Source: Iris pallida
Taxonomy: Eukaryota > Streptophyta > Magnoliopsida > Asparagales > Iridaceae
Direction: 5' to 3'
Assembly (NCBI GenBank): GCA_029216955.1
Contig: JANAVB010004000.1
Span: 2,246,511-2,310,510, forward strand
Length of the DNA stretch: 64,000 nt
Shown: positions 32,912 through 45,790 of the stretch, piece after piece
Layout of the letters: the number at the start of each line of letters is the position of its first letter
Numbering within the stretch: position 1 is the first letter of the stretch
The notes under the pieces: model-generated
The model's database searches: none
What the model saw: only the letters and a program-made list of their open reading frames with translations
What the model was told of the DNA's origin: nothing
Program-made: the position numbers and the translations under genes

Positions 32912-33090
32912 TTATTTTTTTTTATTTTTTTTATTTTTGTTTTTATTTTTGTTTTTATTTTATTTTTTTTATTTTATTGTTAATGTTAATATTAATTTTA
33001 ATTTTAATATTAATGTAAATGTTAACTTTAATGTCAATATTGATATCAATTTTAATTTTAATCTAATTTTAATTTTAATATTTTTTTAAT
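32381..33090. repeat. TTAAT(G/A) hexamer-like arrays flanking a ~350-bp (ATT)n array
   Basis: ATTAAC/ATTAAT words fill 32390-32462. An (ATT)n array with ATAGTA variants fills 32560-32911. T-rich DNA and TTAATGTTAAT-type words fill 32980-33085 in the opposite sense. The open frame through it is only Ile/Val repeats. Not a gene. Confidence 0.85.
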
Positions 33091-33292
33091 ATTGTATAAA
33101 GTAAGTTGGAAATGTATAGACGATGATAAAAAGATTTGATTCAAATCTAACTTCTACTTTTTTGAAAAGATTTATTACTTTAATAAGATAGAATCAAATC
33201 TATGTTTTACTTCTTATTAGATCATTTGAAACCTACGGATGAGTCCGTTAAAGCAAACGAAATTCTTCCATATGTTAGGCTTGCAACCTATT
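33091..33292. other. Host flank left of copia B
   Basis: AT-rich with a small palindrome AGATTTGATTCAAATCT (33134-33150). It ends in CTATT (33288-33292), one copy of the copia B target duplication. Confidence 0.6.
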
Positions 33293-33408
33293 TGTTAGAT
33301 TGTTAGATTATATTTGTAATGTAAATATGGCCCATAAGCCCAAATGTAGACACTATATATATTGTAACAAACCCTAGCAATGAGAACAAGGCATTATTAT
33401 TTCCTACA
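33293..33408 (+). repeat. Copia B 5' LTR (116 bp)
   Basis: Differs from the 3' copy at few bases (GGCCCATAAGCCC versus GTTCCATAAGCCT; final TACA versus TATA). It contains ACTATATATATTG as a TATA box close to the start of the transcript. Confidence 0.93.
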
Positions 33409-33420
33409 TGGTATCAGAGC
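33409..33420 (+). promoter_or_regulatory. Copia B primer-binding site
   Basis: TGGTATCAGAGC directly follows the LTR. This is the standard initiator-Met tRNA site of plant copia elements. Confidence 0.93.
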
Positions 33421-33855
33421 CTCCAGAAAAATCCTAGCCGTCATATTCCCATACGCTCCCCCTACGCCGTCGATCCGGCCGACCCCTGCACGCCCGATCC
33501 GACCGCGCGCCGACTTCGCTCCCGCCCGCGTCGCCTTCCTGCGCCGACTGCGTGCCCTCCCGCGCCTGACCACGCGCCGACGCGCGCCGACTTTGCGCCC
33601 TCCCGCGCCACTTTCCAGCGCCGATCGCGCGCCCTTCCGCACGCCGACCTGGCACCGATTCTGCGCCATTTTTTCGTGCCGACCGCGCGCCCTCCCGCGC
33701 CGATTCATCGATCCATCGATCCGCCAATCCGCTGTGTACGCGCCAGCCTTACGGCCTGACCGTACGCAGCCGATTCGCCCGGCCCGCTCCCGCGCTGATC
33801 CACCGATCCGTCGGTTGATGGCTGATGATCCGACCGTGTGCACCTGACTTTGGCG
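33421..33855 (+). other. Copia B GC-rich leader
   Basis: Untranslated leader between PBS and gag, strikingly rich in CGCGC and CCG words. An Arg/Pro-rich frame (33380-33847) spans LTR, PBS and leader and has no family resemblance. Confidence 0.6.
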
Positions 33856-34560
33856 ATGGCTGATGATGCTGCGTCTAGCTACTCCATCGTGACTGGGGGT
33901 GGTGGTGCACACAACCCTAATTATCCTAATCCGAAGGATCTATATTTTTTGAGTTCTGCTGATCAACCAGAAAATATCATTACTCCTATTGTTTTTCGTG
34001 GACCGAACTATGCTGAGTGGTCTCGTTCGATACGTCTCTCCCTGATCTCTAGGCAAAAGATCACCTTTCTGGAAGGTACTGAAATCAAACCTGTTAATGA
34101 TGCTAGTAAATTGCTTGATTGGAGATGTGTGCAAGCATTATTGGTTCAATGGGTTCTTAATACCATTGATCCGTCTCTGAAGAAATCTTTGCCGTACTTT
34201 GAGGAGGTTTATCCATTGTGAAACTTGTTGGAAAAAAGGTTTGTTGTTAGCAATGGCACTCGGAAGCAACAAATTAAGGTGGCTTTGGCCGAGTGCAAAC
34301 AAACGGCGTCGATGTCTGTGGAAACCTACTTTGGAAATTTACAGTCTTTGTGGGATGAACAAGCTGCTTATTTTCCATTGCCTACTTGTACCTTTGGTGA
34401 ACTTGCTGCAAAGCTACAGGCTATAAGGGATGAAGATCACTTTCAGGACTTTATGTATGGGTTGAATGCTGAGTTGTATGGTCATATCTGATCTAATCTT
34501 CTGGCTCAAGATCCTCAGCCAAGTTTAGATCGGACATACCAGGCAGTCCGTGAGGAGGAG
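33856..34560 (+). pseudogene. gag: Copia B gag, part 1
   Basis: The ATG at 33856 gives MADDAASSYSIVTGGGG. Copia Gag motifs follow: ITPIVFRGPNYAEWSRSIRL, ALLVQWVLNTIDPSLKKSL, then, after a TGA at 34219-34221 at a usual Trp, KRFVVSNGTRKQQIKVALAE, YFGNLQSLWDE and HFQDFMYGLN. A second TGA (34489-34491) precedes SNLLAQDPQPSLDRTYQAV. It is cut at AGGAG (34556-34560) by E2. Confidence 0.9.
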
Positions 34561-37500
34561 TGTCACGACCCGCACCCTAGAGTTAGGGCACGAGAACGTA
34601 ACAACGCCCAGCCTACGCCGCAGTGTCGGCGGTAGAACGCTGTCCTAGGTCTCAATGCATCTAACAGTATAAGACTAAACAGTTTATACTTCCCGAATGG
34701 GGGTGACATAGCAGAATATAAACTCAATCACATCTAAGGTAGAGCATAAAGGAAGATAGATAAAACATAAAATCGAAAAGAGATACAACAGATAGAAGTC
34801 TAAGTGTCTAAGATACAAATCCAGAATACATCTCAAAACTCAAATACAGTAATCCATAAATACAACTCAAGACGACTGAAAATAAACTATGAATAAACCC
34901 TAGCTATCTATACAACCTTTACTGTCTCCTCTAGGCTAGCAGGCAACCTCCAGGCTATCTGTAAAATTTATCAACAGGTCCAGTCAGGACTGGAGCGATC
35001 ACAATACATCTCAACAAGTCATAACAGGAAAGGAAATGTAATCATGCTAGAGAATAAAATACAGGATCTGAAGAAATAGCATAATGTAAAAGAGAGACTG
35101 TAAGTAAATATCTATGATATAAATAAAGAGAGACAGTGCTAATGATTTAGAGTACAGATGAACATGTGAATGGCTTAGGACTGATTCATGACTACACTAA
35201 GAGTGATTCATGACTACACTACTTTGGATATTTATTTACATGACCATTCATACTCCCCCGTACCCCAATCAATACACAAGGATCCATTCAAGTTACGTTA
35301 AGATTCATGACTACACTACGTTGCCCATAAAGGGTGATTCATGAATTGATTCGTGAAGGCTCGATGATCATGAGGGTACATGAGTCACTAGCTGATTCCC
35401 GAAGATTCATGATGATAGAAGTATATGATACGTGATGTAAGTGAAACACACATGACAAAAGTATCTGATGCTCCCGAGAGGGATAATATCTCATGAAGGG
35501 ATCCATATAGTACCAATCCGTGTTACCAACGTGTCAGCATCAAGTAAGATAGTCTAAAGCAGGAAATATAATCCTAAACATGATATAAAATGATCAGAGA
35601 ATGTACTCGCCTGATATCTGAATGTCCAAGATAAAGATACTGTCCGAGGAGAGGTGTCTGGCTCCTAATTAGAACAGCACAAGTCATAATATGTCCAGAA
35701 GGGTAATATAAAGTACTACAATGCATTCTACATGAATCTAGGTCAAACTAGGCCAAAGTCAACCCTTGGTCAACTCTGGTCAACTGCACTAGTCAAACTA
35801 GGTCATGTCCTAACCCAGCAAGTCTTACTAGGCCTAACCAAGACTATCCTAGCAAGCACACATCAATACAAGGCTATACAAGCCAACATACACCCAACTC
35901 TATATAGCATGCAATTATTCAATACTCGAATAGGCAAGAATTCACATTGGATATACACTAGGTAATCTATTACTTTAAGCTATATATGTCTACACATATA
36001 TACACATGCATATATTGGTATTCAACATTAGGCCTATAATCATGGCATTTCAAATGGTTATATAAACTTATATATTACAACACAATATGCTAACATATAT
36101 ATAATATACATACATAGCTAAGTTAACTATATTCATAAATACTTATTTAAGAGGCTATGTGTGTGTAGGTGAACATGACAAAGGGGCAAGTGAGGGTTAA
36201 ATGGACATACATAGTGTATACATATCAAAGAGTGTCAAAGTGTAAGTGAACAAAGTGTCAAGTGTGATAGTGTCAACATAGTGTAAGGGGTACATGAGGT
36301 AATATAGGATTTGTGTTAACATAGAATATTACATCTCATTAACTCGTATATTGCATACATTACATCTATTATTATATTACATTCATGCATGCATTCATTC
36401 ATCATTCATTTATTCTCTTGCACTACTATATGCACCATACATTACATACTATGGAACCTACATATTCATTACAAGCCATACTTATACATGCTTACATTAG
36501 ATAGGATACTTACACCTCATACATCATTTATTTAACCATTTACTTATGCTTGCATTCTCTATTTAATTACATAATGTATATATATTAACATGGGTTAAAA
36601 TTAAATAGAACATTATATTATACACAAGGGTGCACAAAATGCATATGCCGAATAGTAACTCCTACTAATAATCAATACTGTACCATCTCAGCATGAATTA
36701 AAATAGAGGATTAAAGTATGTTATAGATCTATGTGTTAACTTTTCGAAACTTCAAACGGATCGCGTTTTCGTTTCCGAAAACTCCCGGAATCGCGAAAAC
36801 ACCGAGAACGCATTTGTCTTTCGTACAGCTGACACTCAAATAATTCTCCAGAAAGTTACCGAAAGAATTAGGCCTATTAATATATGTTTTTGGAAAGCTA
36901 ACTTTAATACGCTTCTTTTAAAAAAAATGGAAGATTAAACCGAGCTTTGAGCTAGAAGTTATAACATTTTTAAGTTAGGGCTGAAATTAAAAACGTGGAT
37001 AAAAATCATAACGGATTTGGGTAGTTTGAGACAAAAGAACACAAGTATATAACATAATATATCAAGAACTCACTCTCTACACTGATATATATATATGAGA
37101 CACTATAGAACACATCTCCAATACAAAAATATGAGATTAAACATGTAATAATTCATTCATACATAACAACAACACATAGTGTGTCCAAATTTGGGATTTT
37201 CCCACATGGACACAACCACAACACAAAGGACACTCCTATGACCTCCAAATGGACACAAAATTGACACAAATGGAGATACAACCATGGAGGTCATTCCTAT
37301 GGGTTCAAAATAGACCTATATGCATGAGAAAATGAAAAGGAGAAGGAATTTATACCTCCCGGTAGATCGAATCGGAGAAAAGCCTTCCCGGAGCGACACC
37401 GACACGTAGAGATTCCAAAAGGACACGAACGAGCTCCGAATCCTCCCAAACTTGGGTAGCTTCCTCCTTGGCTAGAATGGAGAAGGAAAGAAGAAGATTT

Positions 37501-38222
37501 GGTGGTGAAATGGAAGGATTTGGTGGAGAAATTGCTAGGGATTGCTCTCTAGGAATTTGGGGAAGAACAAGAGAGAGAGAGTGTGGATGAGAATAATGAA
37601 ATGAACTTGAGCCTATCCTCTCCCAAAGTGGCTGGCCATATGGGGCTATTTGTCCTATTATGGTAAGGTCCAAAATGCCCCCACTAACCTATTCTATGAG
37701 TATTAGGAAAGGGCTAATTGGTTGGGGCTAAATTAGTCATTCTAAAGTCTCTAATCACACTAACCTTATCCATAATAATTAGTCTAACCTCTAACTAAAA
37801 TATTTCTATCATGTGGACTAAAATTAATATCATGTGGGCCATGCCTAACTAGTGTGTGGGTCCCACTAGAGTCAAACTACCCCCGGGTCCCCGTTTCAAG
37901 TCGGATTGAGTTAAAATTCGAACCCGACTCAAATAACCCCAAAACAATATCATAAATAATAAAATAATATCAAAATAATTCAAAGAGGTCAAATGCAAAA
38001 AATATCTTTAGGCCAAAAATGACATTAAAATATCATAATCACATGGTTAGCTCTAGGTCAAACAGTCTTTAGTGTTTCACTAGCAAAACGTCAAAACCAC
38101 AAGTCATTGATTTAAATAATTTAAAATCACCAAAAATCATATCATGAATTAAATATCATTATTAAAATAATTATAAACATAAAATTTCAAAATTACCCTC
38201 ATTTGGAAAACTGGGTGCTATA
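34561..38222 (-). repeat. E2 3' LTR (left copy)
   Basis: Near-identical to 41476-45122. It has about 25 bp (36905-36930) missing from the other copy. Its last bases read GCTATA where the other has GCTACA. It holds TTGACC/GGTCAA repeats (35735-35815) and a long AT-rich TACAT-rich zone. No gene. Confidence 0.93.
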
Positions 38223-41200
38223 ACTCTAACCACCTTAGAAAAATTTTGTCCTCGAAATTTAAGATCGATAGTACTCCTTCTAGAGCCTCTAACCTACCCA
38301 ATATCTAAGGTAACACTTTCTAACACTGGAATAATAAACGGACATCTAAAAAGTGTCAATCTAGGAATACCTCCAACACTGCTCTGTTGTACGGCGGTAA
38401 TGGAACTTCAATAGAATATGGACTTGAACCTATATCCAAGGGACTGGACCTATTTTAAAGTGGTCTTAACTAAGGATGAAAAGGAACTGATCATAGGCTA
38501 TAGGTATGCTCAAACGATTATCTTCCTATTAACCATCTATTAATACATTCTATTACCATAGGAACGATACATTACTAAGACATATAGGCCCCTATCTCTC
38601 ATAACACATTTATACTCACCAAAAGACTAGTACATCCTATCAAGGCTGATACTATAATCTCTCATAAATCTCATAAGCTACATGTTTATAGACACACATC
38701 CCCACATCAAGGACTAACCTATATATATCTACAACTGATACTAATGGGGTGACGTCCCTATTTTCCAACAATCAAGGTCTAAAATTTTTTATCTAAATTA
38801 TGCAATTTGAAGGAATAGTATACAAGGTCAGGGCATACCGTAGCAGTTGGAAGTCTCACCTAGGTACACTAATCATTCTAGGTCAAACAGTACTATGGTA
38901 TCAACTATCAACACACAAACAATCTAGGGTGTCCTAATTGGGAAGGTAAGGAAACAACAATCATCAAGGTTGTAGGACTGTCTACCATCCTATATAAAAT
39001 TGGTCATTAACAAGCAACTAAGAAATTATTAAAAGGTTACTATTCCATAAAATGGCAAAAATTGAAAATTTAGGCACAACAAATCACAAATAGATTTTTG
39101 TCTTGACACGATCTAAGTTGATCAATTTCGGGATAAAACGAGATTTGGGCAAGAAGGGAAATCAATAAAATCAAAGTATGAGCACGAGCATCCAATGATA
39201 GAGGTTCAGGTCATGATTAAATTTAATTCGACTGAGTACGAATACGAAGTTCATAGGCGATGAAAAGATTTCAAGGAGAATTGTCAAGGCTGTCGCGAAT
39301 GAGACTCTAGGGTCAAGTTTAACTATGTCTCTATTCTCGTAGATTGATACATGAAAAAGCGAACCAAAGTGCAATAGGTTGATCAGACCATCATGTACCG
39401 GTTCTGATTAGACAATATGTTAGTGGGTGGCCACCCAATAAAATATGTTATGACCAAGCTCGAAAATAGATAAGCTTACAAAACTAAGGCTAATTTAGCA
39501 GCACGAGATATAAGGGTGGTAATGATGAAAGGAATTACATAATCCAAGTTTCTTAACCAACGGGTCAAGTAATCAGATAAGGTACAAGGTTAAGCATCTA
39601 AGGAAACAAGCAGAACACCATCACATGTCGGGTCGAAAGAATTGAGTCAAGGCTGGATTTTTAACTGAAATAAGAAGAAATTTAGTATAATGGTAGAGGT
39701 TATAGTTTAGCCAGTTGACCAGAAAATCATATCAAGAAAATAGAGTACAAGAAGACGGGTTTTTAGTGGGATATGATATACCTACACGAAGGTGAGCTCG
39801 TCTAGGTCTTGCATATAAGATTTGTTGGAGGGTAACAGCTAGTATTACATTCCGAATATCAAAGTCATGATAAGGAACGTCAATGATCTCAATTAGAAAG
39901 TGGGAGTTCAAGAGGTGGTAATTAATGCACAAAAATAATGAAGATCGAGTTAGTCATCTGCTTCTGATACTCTTAAGTTCATCTGGTCATAACTTGCCAA
40001 TCATATCTTTACCTCACCAGTCTCCATATGAAAATTTAACCTTTACTTAAACCCTTACCATGACTACCGTAGACAATTCCCAATTTCCAAACATCACTCT
40101 TGAAGCATAGCCCTCACATTTAGGAATCAACATTAACCATTTATTTAAATTTCCAAGTTCTTTCACCTTTCACCTTGTCTTAAATTTGACCCAAAACCTC
40201 TAAATCCCGTTTACGAATTCCTTGAACTTGTTCAAATTGTTTTCCTCGTATCATTTAATTTAAATCTCTAGGCCTTACAAAACTTATCTTCCATCATAAA
40301 ATCAACTTCCGTATTTTCTTCGACATACACCCTTGAATATTATTCTCCTAAAAATATTTCACAACAATCTCTAAACTTCCATAACTTTGTGTTCTCTCTA
40401 TCCCTAGTCATTTCCTCGCAACATCTTGTTTAATATCCTTATTAAACACAATTAACTTCTCTTTTCCATTAACCTTCTACATAGCCTCAGAGTAAAAGTT
40501 TTTCCCAGAATCAATAACCAAGATTTTCTAAGTTCTCAAAACTAGGTTGACCTCTGATATCCTCATTAGTTTTGAATACACCTATAAACTATCTCATAAC
40601 CCCAAAATTTCTCTAAATGTAATTGTTTCCAGATTGGCAGTATACATCTCTTTATTCTATTCGAGACCTTTACCATATTTCTATCTCAAGTTTCCATATG
40701 AAACACTCCACATTTGATTTCTTTTAGATCATCATAAAATAACCAGTTACGTCTTCTCTGAGCTACATAATTTACGTCACTTCCTTAGCCTTCCCCATGC
40801 AAAAGATACGAAGATTCAAAGGTTTTGAAGTACATCTGGTAGGGATGACAAGATATAGGTAATTAATGTAATGAGATAGAGTTTAGGATAAGAGATAAAT
40901 AAGAATACAAGGGAATAATGGCGAGAAAGAATAATGAAGATATGTTCCTTCTCATCGGTTCAAACGAGAGGAACCCATCAAGCTTAAATTCAATAGCAAG
41001 GAATGAGGGTGAATCCAAACATGAGGAAAAGGAATTCCAATTGAAGTTCAAAATGAGTTTCTCAGGGGTCGTCCCAGAAATCTCTCAAAGAATCCTAAGT
41101 GTGATTGAGTACCTTGGATTTGAAAATATTAATCTAAATACAAAATTAAATCAACAACTACAAAATTTTATCAAAATCATCAACTAATACCAGGATTCAA

Positions 41201-41475
41201 AGTTCTACAATGAATCCATAAAATCAAATTCAAATCAAAGAAAAAGGTGAATCAAAACAAGGAAAAGGAGTTTAAATCGGAATTCAAAATAAGATTCTCA
41301 AGGGTCATCCCAGGAATCTCTCAAGGAATTCTAACAGTGATTGAGTATCCTCTCATCCTAACATCTTAATTTATATATCCTATAGCAGGCTCGTAGTAGT
41401 ACAACTAAGTCGTTGCGCTACTACGAAATCGTACTAATGCGAATCTCGGCCTGCATGGGCCACCACTAAAAACGT
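38223..41475 (-). other. E2 internal domain, non-coding
   Basis: No protein-coding frame of note. On the minus strand 38223-38262 has TTCGAGGACAAAATTTTTCTAAGG and purines, the polypurine end. A weak RT-like trace reads LCINYHLLNSHF near 39880-39932, so decay from a pol gene cannot be excluded. Two diverged copies of a ~150-bp block start near 41008 and 41246 (shared GGTGAATC-AAAC, GAATCCTAA/GAATTCTAA, GTGATTGAGTA). The minus-strand PBS-like block is at 41454-41469. Confidence 0.75.
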
Positions 41476-44400
41476 GTCACGACCCGTACCTAGAGTTAGG
41501 GCACGAGAACGTAACAACGCCCAGCCTACGCCACAGTGTCGGCGGTAGAACGCTGTCCTAGGTCTCAATGCATCTAACAGTATAAGACTAAACAGTTTAT
41601 ACTCTCCGAATGAGGGTGACATAGCAGAATGTAAACTCAATCATATCTAAGGTAGAGCATAAAGAAAGATAGATAAAACATGAAATCGAAAAGAGATACA
41701 ACAGATAGAAGTCTAAGTGTCTAAGATACAAACCCAGAATACATCTCAAAACTCAAATACAGTAATCCATAAATACAACACAAGACGACTAAAAATAAAC
41801 TATGAATAAACCCTAGCTATCTATACAACCTCTACTGTCTCCTCTAGGCTAGCAGGCAACCTCCAGGCTATCTGTAAAATTTATCAACAGGTCCAGTCAG
41901 GACTGGAGCGATCATAATATATCTCAACAAGTCATAACAGGAAAGAAAATGTAATCATGCTAGAGAATAAAATACAGGATCTGAAGAAATAGCATAATGT
42001 AAAAGAGAGACTGTAAGTAAATATCTATGATATATATAAAGAGAGACAGTACTAGTGATTTAGAGTACAGATGAACATGTGAATGGCTTAGGACTGATTC
42101 ATGACTACACTAAGAGTGATTCATGACTACACTACTTTGGATATTTATTCACATGACCATTCATACTCCCCCGTACCCCAATCAATACACAAGGATCCAT
42201 TCAAGTTACGTTAAGATTCATGACTACACTACGTTACCCATAAATGGTGATTCATGAATTGATTCGTGAAGGCTCGGTGATCATGAGGGTACATGATTCA
42301 CTAGCTGATTCCCGAAGATTCATGATGATAGAAGCATATGATACGTGATGTAAGTAAAACACACATGACAAAAGTATCTGATGCTCCCGAGAGGGATAAT
42401 ATCTCATGAAGGGATCCATATAGTACCAATCCGTGTTACCAACGTGCCAGTATCAAGTAAGATAGTCTAAAGCAGAAAATATAATCCTAAATATGATATG
42501 AAATGATCAGAGAATGTACTCGCCTGATATCTGAATGTCCAAGGTAAAGATACTGTCCGAGAAGAGGTGTCTGGCTCCTAATTAGAACAGCACAAGTTAC
42601 AACATGTCCAGAAGGGTAATATAAAGTACTACAATGTATTCTACATGAATCTAGGTCAAACTAGGCCAAAGTCAACCCTTGGTCAACTCTGGTCAACTGC
42701 ACTAGTCAAACTAGGTCAAACTAGGTCATGTCCTAACCCAGCAAGTCTTACTAGGCCTAACCAAGACTATCCTAGCAAGCACACATCAATACAAGGCTAT
42801 ACAAGCCAATATACACCCAACTCTATATAGCATGCAATTATTCAATACTCAAATAGGCAAGAATTCACATTGGATATACACTAGGTAATCTATTACTTTA
42901 AGCTATATATGTCTACATATATATACACATGCATATATTGGTATTCAACATTAGGTCTATAATCATGGCATTTCAAATGGTTATATAAACTTATATATTA
43001 CAACACAATATGCTAACATATATATAATATACATACATAGCTAAGTTAACTATATTCATAAATACTTATTTAAGAGGCTATATGTGTGTAGGTGAACATG
43101 GCAAAGGGGCAAATGAGGGTTAAATAGGCATACATAGTGTATACATATCAAAGAGTGTCAAAGTGTAAGTGAACAAAGTGTCAAGTGTGATAGTGTCAAC
43201 ATAGTGTAAGGGGTACATGAGGTAATATAGGATTTGTGTTAACATAGAACATTATATCTCATTAACTCGTATATTGCATACATTACATCTATTATCACAT
43301 TACATTCATGCATGCATTCATTCATCATTCATTTATTCTCTTGCACTACTATATGCACCATACATTACATACTATGGAACCTACATATTCATTACAAGCC
43401 ATACTTATACATGCTTACATTAGATAGGATACTTACACCTCATACATCATTTATTTAACCATTTACTCATGCTTGTATTCTCTATTTAATTACATAATGT
43501 ATATATATTAACATGGATTAAAATCAAATAGAATATTATATTACACACAAGGGTGCACAAAATACATATGCCGAATAGTAACTCCTACTAATAATCAATA
43601 CTGTACCATCTTAGCATGAATTAAAATCTAGGATTAAAGTATGTTATAGATCTATGTGTTAGCTTTCCGAAACTTCAAACGGATCACGTTTTCGTTTCCG
43701 AAAACTCTCGGAATCGCAAAAACACCGAGAACGCGTTTGTCTTTCGTACAGCTGACACTCAAATAATTCTCTAAAAAGTTACCGAAAGAATTAGGCCTAT
43801 TAATACATGTTTTTGGAAATCTAAATGGAAGATTTAACCGAGCTTTGAGCTAGAAGTTATGACATTTCTAAGTTAGGGCTGAAATTAAAAACATGGATAA
43901 AAATCATGACGGATTTGGGTAGTTTGAGACAAAAGAACACAAGTATATAATATATCAAGAACTCACTCTCTGCACTAATATATATATATGAGACACTATA
44001 GAACACATCTCCAATACAAAAATATGAGATTAAACATGTAATAATTCATTCATACATAACAACAACACATAGTGTGTCCAAATTTGGAATTTTCCCATAT
44101 GGACACAACCACAACACAAAGGACACTCCTATGACCTCCAAATGGACACAAAATGGACACAATGGAGATACAACCATGGGGGTCATTCCTATGGGTTCAA
44201 AATAGACCTATATGAATGAGGAAATGAAAAGGAGAAGGGATTTATACCTTCCGGTAGATCGAATCGAAGAAAAGCCTTCCCGGAGCGATACTGACACGTA
44301 GAGATTCCAAAAGGACACGAACGAGCTCCGAATCCTCCTAAACTTGGGTAGCTTCCTCCTTGGATATAATGGAGAAGGAAAGAAGAAGATTTGGTGGTAA

Positions 44401-45122
44401 AATGGAAGGATTTGGTGGAGAAATTGCTAGGGATTGCTCTCTAGGAATTTGGGGAAGAGCAAGAGAGAGAGTGTGGATGAGAATAATGAAATGAACTTGA
44501 GCCTATCCTCTCCCAAAGTAGCTGGCCATATGGGGCTATTTGTCCTATTATGGTAGGGTCCAAAATGCCTCCACTAACCTATTCTATGAGTATTAGGAAA
44601 GGGCTAATTGGTTGGGGCTAAATTAGTCATTTTAAAGTCTCTAATCACACTAACCTTATCCATAATAATTAGTCTAACCTCTAACTAAAATATTTCTATC
44701 ATGTGGACTAAAATTAATATCATGTGGGCCATGCCTAACTAGTGTGTGGGTCCCACTAGAGTCAAACTACCCCCGGGTCCCCGTTTCAAGTCGGATTGAG
44801 TTGAAATTCGAACCCGACTCAAATAACCCCAAAACAATATCATAAATAATAAAATAATATCAAAATAATTCAAAGAGGTCAAATACAAAAAATATCCTTA
44901 GGCCAAAAATGATATTAAAATATCATAATCACATGGTTAGGCTCTAGGTCAAACAGTCTCTAGGGTTTCACTAGCAAAACGTCAAAACCACAAGTCATTG
45001 ATTTAAATAATTTAAAATAATTTAAAATCACAAAAATCATATCATGAATTAAATATCATTATTAAAATAATTATAAACACAAAATTTCAAAATTACCCTC
45101 ATTTGGAAAACTGGGTGCTACA
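41476..45122 (-). repeat. E2 5' LTR (right copy)
   Basis: Second LTR. It differs by single bases, the ~25-bp deletion at 43820 and an extra 11-bp AAACTAGGTC unit near 42707-42728. Minus-strand transcription would start here. Confidence 0.93.
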
Positions 45123-45790
45123 AGGAGGATATGCGAAAATCTCATGTCCAATCCGCTACTGAGGAGGTGATGGCGCTGGCTATCAAGACTTCACCTCGTA
45201 TTTCTACTACTTCTAATAGTAGAATCTCAGATTCCAGGGAAAAATCAGGTATGATCTGTACTCATTGCAAGAAAATAGGTCATGATGTTACAAATTGCTT
45301 TACCAAGATTGGCTATCCAGAGTGGTGGGAGACTCGTCCTCGGCGTGAGGGCGGACGTGGTGCTGGTGGCGCAGGGGTTGTTCATCATGTCGCCACTGCT
45401 AGTCATGGTGTCCCTGCTGGTCTTGCTGGAAGTTCAACGGATATGATGCATGGAGGGTATCCTTCACCACTCTCAGGTGAACAATGGCAGAAACTGATGA
45501 GCTTGCCGGGTAACGACAATCCTTCCAGCCCTGGTCCTTCAAACTCTGATCATCTGATGGGTAAGAATTCTTTTGTCCCTTGGATATTCGATACTGGGGC
45601 TACTCTTCATGCGACAGGTATTCTGATTGTTTAGTTGATTGCTTTGAGGGCCCTGTCTGTCCTGTGACTTTGCCTGATGGGAGCACTATTGAGGCTGTTC
45701 TAAGAGGCAAAGTATTTTTGACTGCTTCATTGGTGTTGACGGATGTTCTTTATGTTCCTACATTGATTTGCAATTTGATCTATGTCTCAT
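45123..45790 (+). pseudogene. gag: Copia B gag end, zinc knuckle and broken protease
   Basis: Resumes after E2 with EDMRKSHVQSATEEVMALAI, then the CCHC knuckle CTHCKKIGHDVTNC and Gly-rich linker. The protease active site reads WIFDTGATLHAT, followed by a frameshift and TAG (45632-45634). Protease C-terminal pieces (VTLPDGSTIEAV, LTDVLYVPTLICNLIYVS) continue in another frame to 45792. Confidence 0.88.

Larger units (their letters stand above)
34561..45122 (-). mobile_element. E2: LARD-like non-autonomous Ty3/gypsy element, inserted in copia B gag
   Basis: Two long LTRs (34561-38222, 3662 bp; 41476-45122, 3647 bp) enclose 3253 bp without a usable reading frame. A perfect AGGAG duplication (34556-34560, 45123-45127) flanks it. 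Minus orientation follows from a polypurine-like block next to the left LTR and the PBS-like block next to the right LTR. LTR tips on the minus strand are TGTAGC...GTGACA. LTRs above 3 kb with a non-coding interior match the LARD class of derivative elements. Coding functions would have to come in trans. Confidence 0.93.

Noticed and set aside
32541..33089. Long Ile/Val/Asn-rich frame
   Set aside because: Pure (ATT)n and TTAAT-type repeat translation.
33234..33275. Hammerhead-ribozyme-like words (GGATGAGTCCG ... AACGAAA) just left of copia B
   Set aside because: The core CTGATGA is not matched (GGATGA), and only two base pairs of helix II can form, so no working fold is supported.
33380..33847. 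Arg/Pro-rich 155-codon frame
   Set aside because: It spans LTR, primer-binding site and GC-rich leader of copia B, and the opposite strand is also open; GC-rich leader artefact.
39732..39932. RT-like peptide (CINYHLLNSHF) on the minus strand inside E2
   Set aside because: Too short and without following RT motifs; kept only as a weak hint in the E2 interior entry.
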